DNA of 64,000 bases. It comes from Euleptes europaea (lineage: Eukaryota > Chordata > Lepidosauria > Squamata > Sphaerodactylidae). A program made the translations under genes and the position numbers. The stretch lies in assembly GCF_029931775.1 (NCBI RefSeq), contig NC_079312.1:7757821-7821820 (forward strand), in the 5' to 3' direction. Positions 1 through 11,099 of this stretch are shown here, one piece after another. The number at the start of each line of letters is the position of its first letter. Within the stretch, counting starts at the first letter, position 1. Below the pieces are notes generated by a model. It saw nothing but the letters and a program-made list of their open reading frames with translations, was not told where the DNA came from and ran no database searches.

Positions 1-238
1 TTCAACGCTGTTTTAAACAATTCAAAACATGTCAATAACTCAGTAGTAACATAAGACCAAACAAATGGAGCAAAACTGGGGGAAAAAACACCTCTGTAGC
101 CGTCAGAAAGTAACAGCCGAGACTCTAAAACAAGAAGTCGCTGTAACTAAGGTTGCCAGTTGTCTGGAGAAAAACGTGCTCTGCCTTTAACACAGGCTTA
201 AATGGATATCATTTACATGTTGGCGTGTACTAACGGGC

Positions 239-781
239 TTAACATTCAAATAGCAAGGCGTCATTGTCCCGCTGTATACAGCATGGGTCAGGCCGCACCT
301 GGAGTACTGTGTGCTGTTCCGGAGGCCTCGCTTTAAAAAGGATGTGGACCGAATGCCAAGGGTGCAGAGGAGACTGACAAGGACGATCAGGGTCCTGGAG
401 ACCAAGCCTTATGAGGAAAGGTTGAGGGGCTTGGGAATGTCCAGTCTGGAAAAGAGGAGGCTGGGGGGGGATATGAGTGCTCTCTTTAAATATTTGAAAG
501 GCTGTCATTTAGAGGAGGGCAGGGAGCTGTTCCTGTTGGCAGCAGAGGATAGGACTCGCAATAATGGGTATACATTACTGGCAGAAAAGTACTGGCTGGA
601 CATTAGGAAAAAATTGTTTTACAGTAAGAGTAGTTCAGTAGTAGAATGGGCTGCCTAGGGAGGTGGTGAGGTCTCCCTCACTGGCAGTCTTCAAGCAGCA
701 GCTGGACGAACTAGGGCTACGCTGTTCCTGCATTGAGCAGGGGGTTGGACTAGATGTTCTCTATGGCCCAACTCTATGATA
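239..781 (+). repeat. CR1 LINE, 3' fragment
   Basis: A frame here translates to the conserved C-terminal stretch of CR1 reverse transcriptase, with the motifs [17 protein letters not shown] and LFKYLKGCH. The copy is 5'-truncated. It ends in the CR1-type 3' terminus (ACTCTATGAT), as usual for CR1 in reptiles and birds. Confidence 0.85.
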
Positions 782-955
782 CCTCCAAGCCCTGAAAACC
801 TTCAGCTGCCCATTCTACATATTAAATCTCTATTAAAGGGGCAAGAAATTTTTCTCCAGGGCTGTTGGCAAGCATAGCCAACCCAAGGCCAACATTGCTT
901 CCCATCAAAGGCTTTAGGGAACTGATTACTCTCTCTGATCAGCATGATGTGCATC
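782..955. other. No feature recognised
   Basis: AT-rich intergenic sequence between repeats. I see no ORF, splice motif or recognisable repeat. Confidence 0.5.
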
Positions 956-959
956 TGTT

Positions 960-1160
960 AATAGCCAAGTTCGGGTCGCTGTGTTAGTCTGTAGTAGCAG
1001 ATCAAAATATGAGTCCATTAGCATCTTCAACAAAATTTTCCAGAGTGTAAGCTTTCAGGATTCAAAGCTCAATTCTTCAGATTAAATTAGCTTTGACTCA
1101 TGAAAGCTTATACCCTGGAAATTTTTGTTAGTTTTTTCTTTGCTACTGGACTAAAATTTT
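960..1160. repeat. Inverted pair of a dispersed repeat
   Basis: The left part (about 970-1078) reads GTGTTAGTCTGTAGTAGCAG, then a block with AACAAAATTTTCCAGAG and TAAGCTTTC. The right part (about 1090-1160) is a diverged reverse complement of that block. The same family occurs at 8650-8775. Class unknown. Confidence 0.55.
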
Positions 1161-1354
1161 ATTTTGTTGAAAACCAACTGGCTCTGTTCTGGATGCACTG
1201 TACTTTGATCTGGAGTACTGGATTCATCTGGAAAGAGATTTTACCAGCAGAGTTCAAATGAAGCTGCCATTAGTCCTAGCTGAGTATTCTATGTTGTGAC
1301 TAACAGCTGCCTTCTCATACAGAATTCTTCTCAGTCTTGTAGAAACACCTTCAA

Positions 1355-1415
1355 ACAGGGGACTGAACCTGGGACCTTCTGCATGCAAATTGTTTGCTTT
1401 TCCACTGAGAGATAG
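1355..1415 (-). repeat. Type A tRNA-SINE fragment
   Basis: Reverse-complement match to the SINE head: GAACCTGGGACCTTCTGCAT is the complement of the B-box region (GGTTC...), followed by the complement of the A-box region. Confidence 0.6.
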
Positions 1416-1550
1416 ATCTTCTTACTTGTGCATTTATCCCCACCTGGCCTGCAAGAATTTGAAGAGCTGCATGCAAAAGGTTATTCCAGGTATCTGTACA
1501 ACAATCCTATTAGGTAGGTTATACTTGACAGATGCATACTGTCTCATGGT

Positions 1551-1793
1551 CAGCATGGTATAGTGGTTATGAATATTGGACTAGGATCTGGAAGATCCAG
1601 GTTGGAATCCCCATTTTGCCATGAAAGCTGCTGGGTGGGGAAGCAGTCACAAGGAGTGCCTAAACTTAGCCTAAATTACCTCATAGGATTGTTGTTGTGA
1701 GGGTAAAATGGAGGAGGGCTGAAAAGAATATGGCAAGCTGCTTTTGGTCTCCATTGGGGGAAAACCGAGTGTAAATGCCTAAATTAAATTAAG
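1551..1793 (+). repeat. Type B tRNA-SINE
   Basis: Begins CAGCATGGTATAGTGGTTAT, continues with GGACTAGGATCTGG and a degenerate B box. The body ends in a TTGGTCTCCATTGGGGGAAAA-like segment and an A/T-rich tail. The same SINE recurs upstream of each start-codon exon in the cluster. Confidence 0.7.
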
Positions 1794-1839
1794 GTCATCC
1801 ACTAAGGTTAGGGATGTGGACTGGTATGGTTTAGCCTTC

Positions 1840-2003
1840 TCAGATCTCAGAACCTAATCATGGTCAGTATGTACCGTAGATGATAGACCACCAATAAAGA
1901 CTCTGCAGAGGAAGGCAATAGAAAACCACCTCTGTGTCTTGCTTGCTTTGAAAGCCTCTTGCAGGGGTCACCATAAATGGGTTGTGATTTGACAGCACTT
2001 ACA
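1840..2003 (+). repeat. 5S-rRNA-derived SINE, degraded
   Basis: Contains GAGGAAGGCAATAGAAAACC and a 3' tail with GTGATTTGACAGCACTTACA. It matches the better copies at 14617, 34262 and 45652. The 5S-like head is barely recognisable here. Confidence 0.55.
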
Positions 2004-2039
2004 TAAGAAATCAGCTTAGAGGCTGGGAGATCCAGGTCA

Positions 2040-2146
2040 TATACACACTAAGCTGACTTGTACAGGTCTATCAAGGTCAGTTTTGTCAACTCTGACAGGC
2101 AGCTGCTCTCCAGGATCCCAAGCGTGGGTCTTTCACATCACCTCCT
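2040..2146 (-). repeat. Type A SINE, half split by BovB (left)
   Basis: Antisense type A SINE body. It stops at CATCACCTCCT (2136-2146), which is repeated at 5438-5448 where the SINE resumes. The two halves were one SINE before the BovB insertion. Confidence 0.7.
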
Positions 2147-5100
2147 GTGTGTTGAGTGCCGTCAAGTCGCTTCCGACCCTATGAATGAAAGTCCTCCAAA
2201 ATGTCCTATCTTTGACAACCTTGCTCAGATCTTGCAAATTGAAGGCTGTGGCTTCCTTTATTGAGTCAATCCATCTCTTGTTGGGTCTTCCTCTTTTCCT
2301 GCTGCCCTCCACTTTTCCTAGCATGACTGTCTTTTCCAGTGACTCTTGTCGTCTCATGACATGACCAAAATACGATAGCCTCAGTTTAGTCATTTTAGCT
2401 CTAGGGTCAGTTCAGGCTTGATTTGATCTAGAACCCACTGATTTGTTTTTGTCAGTCCACGGAATCCGTAATACTCTCCTCCAACACCACATTTCAAAGG
2501 AATCTGTTTTCTTCCTATCAGCTTTCTTCACTGTCCAGCTTTCACACCCATACATAGTAATAGGGAATATGATGGCATGAATTAATCTAGTCTTGGTGGC
2601 CAGTGACACATCCTTACACTTCAAAATCTTTTCTAGCTCCTTCATGGCTGCCCTTCCCAGTCTCAATCTCCTTCTAATTTCTTGGCTGCAGTCTCCCTTT
2701 TGGTTGATGGTGGAGCCAAGGAATAGAAAGGCTTGAACAATTTCAGTTTCCTCATTGTCAACCTTAAAGTTGTGTAATATCCTGTAGTCATTACTTTTGT
2801 TTTCTTGATGTTCAGCTGTAGTCCTGCTTTGGCACTTTCTCTTTTAACTTGCAGCAGTAGTCGTTTCAAATCTTCACTATTTTCTGCCAATAACGTAGTG
2901 TCATCAGCATATCTCAAATTATTAATGTTCCTTCTTCCAATTTTCACTCTACCTTCATCAAAATCTAATCCATCTTTCCTAATTATACATTCTGCATATA
3001 GATTGAAGAGATAGGGAGATAAAATACATCCTTGTCTGACACCTTTGCCAATTGGAAACCATTCTGTTTCTCCATATTCTGTTCTAACTGTGGCCTCTTG
3101 TCCAGAGTACAGGTTGCGCATCAAAACAATCAGATGTAGAGGCACACCCATTTCCTTTAAAACCAACCATAGCTTTTCATTATCCACGCAGTCGAAAGCT
3201 TTGCTGTAATCCATGAAACACAAGCTAATTTTCTTCTGAAATTCTCTCGTATGCTCCAGTAACCAGCGTATATTTGCAATATGATCTCAAGTGCCTCTTC
3301 CTTTTCTGAAACCAGCTTGAACATCAGGCATTTCTCGTTCCATATATGGTAACAGCCTTTGCTGTAAGATTTTGAGCATCACTTTACTTGCATGAGAAAT
3401 TAATGCGATGGTCAGATAGTTGCTGCTATCTTTGATGTCTCCTTTCTTGGGAATTGGAATGTAAATGGATCATTTCCAGTCTGTGGGCCATTGTTTTGTT
3501 TTCCATATCTGTTGGCATATTCTTGTCAAGATTTTGATGGCCTCCGTTTCTGTGGCTTGGAATAGCTCTATTGATATCCCATCTGCTCCTGGTGATTTGC
3601 TTCTCCCGATTGCTCTCAATGAAGCTTTCACTTCACTTTCTAAAACTGTAAGTTCTTCTTCAAAATATTATTCTTTTGTCCTTTCATCTCTTCTGTATAG
3701 TTCTTCAGTGTATTGTTCTCACCTTTTCTTTATTTTGTCCTGTTCAGCTAATGTATTTCCATGCTGATCTTTCAGCATGCCTAACCATGCTTTAAATTTC
3801 CCTTTGAGTTCTTGGATTTTGTGGAACAGATCTCTTGTTCTTCCTTTTTTGTTGTTCTCTTCTATTTCTTTACACTGGTTATTATAATAGGTCTCTTTGT
3901 TTCTACATGCGAGTTGCTGGAATGTTGCACTTAGACTTTTGATTCTATTTCTGTCACCTACTTTTGCTTCTTGTCTATCTCTGGCAATTTTAAGAATTTC
4001 CTCAGACATCCATTGAGGTTTTTCTTTTCTTTTGGCTACAGGAATAGTCTTTGCACATTCTTCCATGATAATACCTCTAGTTTCCACCCATAGTTCTTCA
4101 GGTTTACATTCATTTGAACTTAGTAATGCAAATCTGTTCCTTACACTGTCTTTAAACTCTTCTGGAATATTGCTTAGATTGTATTTTGGTGCTATGAATG
4201 TTTTGGTGTTTTTCTTAAGCTTTATCTTGATTTTCGATATTACCAATTCATGATCTGTACCACAGTCGGCTCCTGGTTTTGTTTTGGCCGAGAGAATAGA
4301 GCTTCTCCATCTTCTGCTTCAATTACATAATCTATTTGATTTCTATACTGGCTGTCTGGTGATGTCCATGTATACAACATTTGATTCTGCTTCATTTCCT
4401 ACTTTTGCGTTCCCATCATTTATGATTATCAGCATAACTTGTTTAGGTGTTCCATCAATTTCTTCCTGAACACTGGCATAAAAACGTTCAATTTCTTCCT
4501 CATCAGCATCTGTAGTTGGGGCATAAACTTGAATGATGCTTATGTTGATAGGCTTTCCCTGAAGTCTGATTGATATTATTCAGTCAGACTTTGCATTGTA
4601 GCTCCTGACTGCCTTTGCTACATCTTGCCTCACTATTAAAGCAACTCTGTTTCTTCTCTTTTTGTCATTCCCTGAATAAAACACTTTGTAATTTTCTGAT
4701 TGAAAATGTCCTAATCCAGTCCACTTTAATTCACTTACTCCCAGGACGGAAATGTCCATACGTTCCATTTCTTGTTTAACAATTTCAAGCTTACCCTGAT
4801 TCATGCTTCTCACATTCCATGTTCCTATTATATGCATCAAACAGCTTCGGACTTTCCTTTTGCATCTATTCACGTCAACCACTGAACATCCTTTCGGCTT
4901 TAGTCCAATCGCATCATTAAGAACAGCTCTACTCGTACTTGTCCTCTGCTCTACTCCAATAGCCGATTGAGTGCCATCCGACCTGGGGGTCCCATCTTCC
5001 AGCACTATATCTTTTTTCATTTTGGATTGTCTCATCATAGGGTTTTCAAGGTAAAGGTTGGTCAGAAGTGGTTTACCAGTGCCTTCTTCTGCGCAGTACT

Positions 5101-5437
5101 AACCAGGGATAGCCGTAGTGGCACTGCCGTTGTCTACGAAAGATCCTCCGCCGGTGTCACCTTCCACTACTGCTGCTGCCCAGTAGCTAACCTTCAGGGA
5201 TTCCTCTGCCCCCATCCCCATTGGAACTGCCTGTTCTCTTTTGCGGATGTGGCCATTGATCCCTTAAGGGGGTGGATGCATCTTCGTCTGGTGTCTCAGC
5301 TGTGACCATTCCATCTTGAGTGCCTCTGCTAGGAATTTAGTCTCTTGATAGAGTCTAGACCCCTTACACTATTGCTCTCAGCTTCCCTGACACACACAAA
5401 CCCCCTCACCACGTTAAGGTGTGCATCCAGAAGGGGG
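2147..5437 (-). mobile_element. BovB (RTE-clade) LINE, near full length
   Basis: About 3.29 kb on the minus strand, close to the usual BovB length of about 3.2 kb, flanked by an 11-bp duplication (CATCACCTCCT). Minus-strand frames give, in order, an endonuclease start with GTWNVRSMNQGKLEIVKQEM and VLGVSELKWTG (about 4850-4580), a linker region with CKEIEENNKKGRTRDLF (about 3850), reverse transcriptase with FMDYSKAFDCVDNEKLW, GKGVRQGCILSP and the catalytic LRYADDT (about 3220-2890), and the C-terminal MYGCESWTVKK, YFGH(V)MRRQESLEKT and GRPNKRWIDSIKE (about 2560-2190). The ORF is divided among several frames, so it is not autonomous. The 3' end is at the left; its TGTGTG corresponds to the ACACAC tail of BovB. 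BovB is the family known for horizontal transfer between squamates and ruminants. Confidence 0.93.
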
Positions 5438-5545
5438 CATCACCTCCTACCTGATCCTTTTTATAATTGGAGATGTCAGCTACTGAACTTGGGATCTTTT
5501 GCATGCAAAGCTCTACCCCCAAACCATGGACTCACTCTGTGGTTC
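5438..5545 (-). repeat. Type A SINE, half split by BovB (right)
   Basis: Resumes at CATCACCTCCT and continues with GAACTTGGGATCTTTTGCAT, the antisense B-box segment. It is the partner of 2040-2146. Confidence 0.65.
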
Positions 5546-5712
5546 ACTCAGCACTGTACATGCAGATCAATAAGGCCTATTTAGTATGCAGCAGAATCTG
5601 CTTCCAGTCTTTCCCACTCCAAAACTGAACAAGGCAGCTGATCAGGTCCCTTCCTTGATTTCATGCTTCATCTCGCTTTGGTCTTACTAGTTTTCTGTCT
5701 TTATTCTAGCAG

Positions 5713-7325
5713 GTGAGAATATGAATAAGGGAGAACTCTTTGGGGCGTCACCGCAAAATTTCAGATGTAAAGAAGAGCCTTGGCAGAATAGGAAAGCTAA
5801 AGGAAAACAGAAGAGGAGGAAGAATGAATCGCTTGCTTCTCAACATGGTTTCTCCAAAGACATCCCAACTCAAGAGAAAATGGATAAAGGGCAAGAAAGG
5901 AACAATTGTGCTCTGTGTGGGAAAACCTTTGCTCATAGGGCAGGCCTTTATGCTCACTGGAAAACCCACACAGGGGAGAAACGATTTAAATGTTTGGAGT
6001 GTGGGAAGAGCTTCTATGAGAGCACAAAACTAATAAGACACGAAAGGACTCACACAGGGGAGAAACCATATACATGTTCAGAGTGTGGAAAGAGTTTCAG
6101 TAACAGCGCTTACCTCACTACACATCGAAGATTCCACACAGGAGAGAAACCATACAAATGTTCTGAGTGTGGAAAGAACTTCAGCATGAGAACAAGCCTT
6201 ACTTCACATCAAAGAATTCACACAGGGGAGAAACCCTTTAAATGCTTGGAGTGTGGAAAGTGCTTCCGTCGAGGTGACCTCCTTACCTTGCATCAAAGAA
6301 TTCACAGAGGAGATAAACTGTTTACGTGCTTAAAGTGTGGAAAGACCTTTTGTGAGAAATTAAGCTACAAAAGTCACCAGAAAACTCACACAGGGGAAAA
6401 ACCATTTAAATGCACGGAGTGTGGAAAGAGTTTCAGTCAGAGCTCCCAGGTTAAATCACATCAAAGAATCCACACAGGGGAGACACCATATAAATGCCTG
6501 AAGTGTGGAAAGAGCTTCAAGTGGAGTACACACCTTACTTCCCATGAACGAATCCACACTGGAGAGAAACCTTATAAGTGCTCAGACTGTCACAAGGGCT
6601 TTTGTGAAAAATCAAGCCTTAAGAAACATCTGAGAACTCACACAGGAGAGAAACCGTATAAATGCTTGGAGTGTAGCAAGAGCTTTTGTGACAAATCAAG
6701 CCTTAAGAAACATCAGAGGATTCACACAGGAGAGAAGCCGTACAAATGTGTAGTCTGTGGGAAAACCTTCAGTGCAAGCACAAGCCTTACTTCCCATCAG
6801 AGAATTCACACTGGAGAAAAACCATATCAGTGCATGGAGTGTGGGAAAAGCTTCAGGGCAAGTACAAGCCTTACTTCACATAAAAGAGTTCACACAGGGG
6901 AGAGACCATATCAATGCATGGAGTGTGGAAAAAGTTTTGGTGAGAAATCCAGCCTTAAGAAACATCAAAGAATTCACACAGGGGAGAAACCGTATAAATG
7001 CAAAGACTGTGGAAAGAGCTTCAGTATGAGCACAAGCCTAACTTCTCATCAGAGAATACACACAGGAGAGAAACCATACAAATGTTCAGAGTGTGGGAAA
7101 AGTTTCTGCCGGGGTGATCTCCTTACTTTACATCTAAGGAATCACACAGGGGAGAAACCATTTAAATGCCTGGAGTGTGGGAAAAGCTTCAGTCAAAGTG
7201 GAGGCCTTACGTCTCATCAAATAATTCATACAGGGGAGAAACCTTTTGAATGCTCAGAATGTGGAAAGTGCTTTCGATGGCGTGCACAGCTTGTTTCGCA
7301 TCAGAGAGCGCATACTTGTGAATAA
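5713..7325 (+). CDS. C2H2 zinc-finger protein, terminal exon (ZNF-0, 17 fingers)
   Basis: Large terminal exon of a Krueppel-type DNA-binding regulator, presumably nuclear. A strong acceptor (TTTATTCTAGCAG, ending 5712) precedes a phase-1 join (G|GT GAG AAT) typical of KRAB-ZNF final exons. A lysine-rich linker of about 60 residues leads into 17 tandem fingers of form C-x2-C-x12-H-x3-H. All 17 keep both Cys and both His, and most have TGEKP linkers. Fingers 9, 10 and 13 share a K/SSLKKH helix and fingers 4, 11 and 14 share TSLTSH, suggesting internal finger duplications. The stop TAA is at 7323-7325. An internal ATG at 5721 could start a shorter protein, but the splice model is preferred. No KRAB or other upstream exon is visible within the 5.7 kb to its left, so those exons lie outside the window or were lost. 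Its linker differs from the three paralogues to the right, so it is a separate subfamily. Confidence 0.9.
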
Positions 7326-7867
7326 CTATACAGAAGTTCAATTAGTATAGGAAGCTTCCATAATAGTTTCTATTTTCTCTCAAAGTAAATGTTTGTATTT
7401 ATTACTGAGCTCAAAGAAGGACTTAGCTAAGCAGTTGACATCATCATCCTGTTTTATTTGATATTGGGCTTCCATATAGCAAAAGTATCTGCTCCATTGA
7501 AAATTTGTTCCATGTCACAGTCTGTGCCTGAGATTTGAGGCTGAGAGTAAAAGATTTTGGAGGACCATTTTATCTTGGTTCCCAGGAAGTCTGATCAGGA
7601 TAAATTAATATTACTCCTGGCAGATAGGGATAAATTTATTACTTTCTGAATGGCATGGTTGTTGCTGCCGTCATAAAGATAAAAGATAACGATGAAACAT
7701 GCTAATGTAGGTATGGTTGACCTGCAAACCAACTGCTCCACTCTGGGTCATTACCTATTTGGATTTTAAGGTGGTTTTATTTTGAGGTATTTCAAATGAT
7801 TGTTTTAATTTTTCCTATGAAAATGTCTGGAAATTTGTAGTGTTCATTTTGATGGAATCGTTGATGC
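7326..7867 (+). other. Probable 3' UTR of ZNF-0
   Basis: No repeat is recognised and the stretch is AT-rich, consistent with a 3' UTR running to the AATAAA at 7868. Confidence 0.45.
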
Positions 7868-7873
7868 AATAAA
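7868..7873 (+). terminator. Candidate polyadenylation signal (AATAAA)
   Basis: AATAAA about 540 bp downstream of the ZNF-0 stop codon, in a context without recognised repeats. Cleavage here is an inference. Confidence 0.45.
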
Positions 7874-7990
7874 GATAAACTTACCAAAATCATAAGTAGT
7901 AAGGACCATCATCTTGGGGTTTTTTTGCCTGTGAGGTAGGCTATGCTGAGTTTGACTGGCCCAAGGTCAATCGCTGAGGTTTGTCTGTGA

Positions 7991-8040
7991 TCTTCTGTGC
8001 AGTCCCACATTGGCAAAGAACGAACTGCCTGCACAGAAGA
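7991..8040. repeat. Perfect 12-bp inverted repeat (hairpin)
   Basis: TCTTCTGTGCAG (7991-8002) and CTGCACAGAAGA (8029-8040, allowing for the shared stem base) form a perfect 12-bp stem around a 26-nt loop. Function unknown; it may be part of a dispersed foldback repeat. Confidence 0.6.
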
Positions 8041-8413
8041 CATCTTGACGAACAGCAGTTACAGGTAAGTGCAACTCTGTTTTTCTGTTTAAATGTGGAT
8101 TATGTCACATCTCCTCATTGCTGGTCTGGCACAAACTGTTTCATCAGACTTGATCCTTGAAGACCTTAGATAAAATGTTCCCCGTCATTTATTTATTTTA
8201 TTCAATTTGTACCCTGCCATCTGTCATGAGCAGGGGAGTCCCTCTCTTAATGGTGATTCCTGATATGAAATACACATACATGATCTTAAACAGAAAAGTG
8301 AGTGTGCTTTTCACCTAAGACCCATTGATTTATCCATCTGTAAACTTGATCCAGTAGTTGAGTAAAACCAATAAAATGAATAATTAAGGCTGCATTCCTT
8401 TACACTCTTACCT

Positions 8414-8608
8414 GAGGAGAGGAGCCATGGCTCAGTGGCAGAGCATCTATCATGGTGGCATGCAGAACATTCCAGGTTCAGTTCCTGGGATCTCCAGGTA
8501 AAAAAAGGATCAGATGATAGATGATGTGAAAGACCTCTACCTGAGACCCTGGAAAGCTGCTGCCAGTCTGAGTAGACAATCCTGACCTTGATGGACCAAT
8601 GCTCTGAA
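8414..8608 (+). repeat. Type A tRNA-SINE
   Basis: A box TGGCTCAGTGG, B box GGTTCAGTTCC, and the family body GATGTGAAAGACCTCTACCT and CTTGATGGACCAAT. Confidence 0.8.
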
Positions 8609-8649
8609 AGCCATAAAAACACATATATAACATATCCCAGAAAATGCTT

Positions 8650-8775
8650 CAGGTGGACAGCAGTGTTAGTCTGCAGTAGTGGAACAAAATTTGAGTCCAG
8701 AAGCACCTTAGGGACCAACATTTCCCATGGTATAAGCTGTCATGAGTCAAAAGCTCACATAATCAGATACAGAAC
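8650..8775 (+). repeat. Unclassified dispersed repeat (GTGTTAGTCTGCAG family)
   Basis: Reads GTGTTAGTCTGCAGTAGTGG, then AGTCCAGAAGCACCTTAGGG and a degenerate CTCACATAATCAGATAC end. Same family as 960-1160, and related to the CACCTTAAAGAC repeats beside the KRAB-A exons. Confidence 0.55.
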
Positions 8776-9014
8776 AAAAGGAAATTGAATCCAGACAAGA
8801 TGGAGATACTGATTGCTTCTCTAGGCAGGGGCCACCACTTAAAGAAGCAGGTTTTCAGTTTTCAGGAAGCTTTTAGATCTGGATGCCTAAGTCCCACCCA
8901 TGGCTCAAAGCGTCTTTTGACACCTTCAGATGATGTATGAGCAGAGCCCCTTCCTGGAGTGACACAGCCCGGCTGTGGGAATCCATGGTCCGGTCACATT
9001 AGCAGGGGGACTAA

Positions 9015-9222
9015 GGAAAGGGCTAAAGCTCAATGGTAGAGATTCTGCTTTGCATGTAGAAGGTGCCAGGTTCAATCCCCAGCATCTCTGGTTACAATTA
9101 CCAGTTAAGTAGGTGATTTGATAGCTGCCTGAGACCCTGGAGAGCCACAGCCAGTCTGGGTAGACAGTACTGAACTTGATGGATCGATAGTCTGATTCTG
9201 TAGAAGGCAGATTCATGTGTTC
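9015..9222 (+). repeat. Type A tRNA-SINE
   Basis: Complete head and body: AAGCTCAATGGTAGAG, GGTTCAATCCC, GAGACCCTGGAGAGCC, and a GATTCATGTGTTCA 3' end. Confidence 0.8.
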
Positions 9223-9330
9223 ACATCCAGGCCTGATTTCTGCAATGCGCTCTCTTTGCAAACCTCTCAGAAACTCCAGCTTTTCCAAAATGCTACAGTA
9301 AGGAAGGGAGGACTAAGGCATGGCACACTG

Positions 9331-9620
9331 AGCCAGCTTGGTGTAGTGGTTAAGAGCAGTGGTTTGGAGCAGTAGAGTCTGATCTGGAGAATTGTGTTTG
9401 ATTCCCCACTCCTACACATGAGCGGCAGGGGCTAATCTGGTGGACTGGATTTGTTTCCCCACTCCTACACATGAAGCCAGCTGGGTGACCTTGGGCTAGT
9501 CACACTCTCTCAGCCCCACCTACCTCACAGGGTGTCTGTTGAGGGGAGGGGAAGGTAAGGTTTGATTTTCCCTTAAGTGGCAGAGAAAGTCGGCATATAA
9601 AAACCAACTCTTCTTCTTCT
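9331..9620 (+). repeat. Type C tRNA-SINE, full length
   Basis: Starts AGCCAGCTTGGTGTAGTGG and ends AACCAACTCTTCTTCTTCT. It interrupts the sequence CACTG|TTAAC, which is uninterrupted in the matching part of unit 3 (about 47815). The insertion is therefore private to unit 1a. Confidence 0.85.
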
Positions 9621-9639
9621 TAACCTCCTTAAGTCAAAA

Positions 9640-10320
9640 AACTCCAACGTATCATGTCTAGTTATATAAACATTTTAGAGATCGATATTTGCAGATTGGT
9701 AAAATAATGAGGGAATCAACAAATCCTACTCTTGAACTAGCCTTACTCAATCTATTTATCAATGAACATACTGAAAACGATAAACCCTTATTAACTTTTT
9801 ATTAGTTGCAACTAAAGTGTTTATTGCCCATTGTTGGAAAAATGCCAAAGGGGTTTCCCTAGATAGATACCATGATAAATTAAGGAATGTAGAGTGGCAC
9901 TGGAATGTTTAATAAACCAGATTAGATTAATTCAGGGGAGGAAAAAGAAAGATGACTTTAAGACGATTTGGAATAGTTTTACAATTTATTTAACAAAATT
10001 TCAAGAGCATAGCTCATTAAATAATTTTATTAAATGGTTGGAGGGCCTTACATGAAAACTTTGAATAAGGTGTTGAATAGTTATACCAGAGGATAAACAT
10101 TTTTTCTTCTCTTTTTAAAAAAAGAAATGAATATATAAAGCACACATACCCTCTTCCCTTTTTTTGTTGTGTGTGTGTTTATTTTTTCTTTACTATAACT
10201 TGATGGTATCATCTTTTATATCGGATGTGAGATTACTATATGGTTCTTTTGTTTGTCTCGTATAGTTGATTTTTTGTTCTGTGTGTGTGTGTGTGAATTA
10301 CAATAATTTAAAAAGCACTC
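9640..10320 (+). mobile_element. L1 LINE 3' end (unit 1a left boundary)
   Basis: Frames contain degenerate C-terminal L1 ORF2 residues (for example IWNSFTIYLTKFQEHSSLNNF), followed by an AT-rich 3' UTR with TG runs. Homologous ends at 26813-27230 and 47823-48540 mark the left edges of units 2 and 3. Confidence 0.7.
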
Positions 10321-11099
10321 CAAAGTACAGAACAATATAACTAGATTTGTTTAGCTAAACACACAGGTGTAACAGAGAACAGAAACTTGCAGAGGATGAG
10401 GTCTTTGAATTAAATAACCAGTTCTTGCTTGATTCTGTTGTGATGAACAAAGTTCAATTTTTCCAGTCTACCAAACACCAGAGACTTCCAATGTGGTCCT
10501 CTTGCTTTAAGGAACAAACTGGATATCACAGAAGCCAGGACTCAGCTTGCAAGTGACAGCCTTCTACAAGGTGATAAGAGCCCTGGAACTCTTTTCCTAG
10601 CAAACAGACTCTCCCTCTGCCAACTTCCATTAATAACAACCCGGAGCTGGTGATAGGATAACCCCTTTTAATGACCAAACGAGTTACAAAATAGTTAACA
10701 AACTTGTAGAAAATCAGACAGGCAGGTGTCATTATTAAACTAAACTAGCAAAGGCAGGTGTTTTTAAGCAACGTGGGATATGTCACAGTCATTTCAGAAT
10801 TAAAGCAAACATTTTTTTTCCCCACAGGTCATGCGATTGCATGTATGGAAGCAGAGCATAGGGTGTAGGGATGTGGAAGAGCAGCCTGCGTTACAAGTCT
10901 GTAATAGGACTACCGGCTCTGGGTTGGGAAAGACCTGGAAATTTTGCGGGGCAGATCCTAGGGAGGCGAGGGACTTCAATTGGTATAATGTCACCTTCCA
11001 ACTTAGCCATTTTCTCCAAGGGAACTTATCTCCGTGGTCTGGAGCCCAGCCTTAATTCTGGGAGACCTCCAGCCCTACTAGAAAACCCGAAAAAATAGA
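10321..11099. other. Unit 1a leader, non-repetitive
   Basis: No gene or known repeat is seen. It is shared in order with unit 2 (27231-27954). In unit 3 the equivalent is mostly deleted: the junction at about 48597 joins the start of this leader directly to the GC-rich block. Confidence 0.6.
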
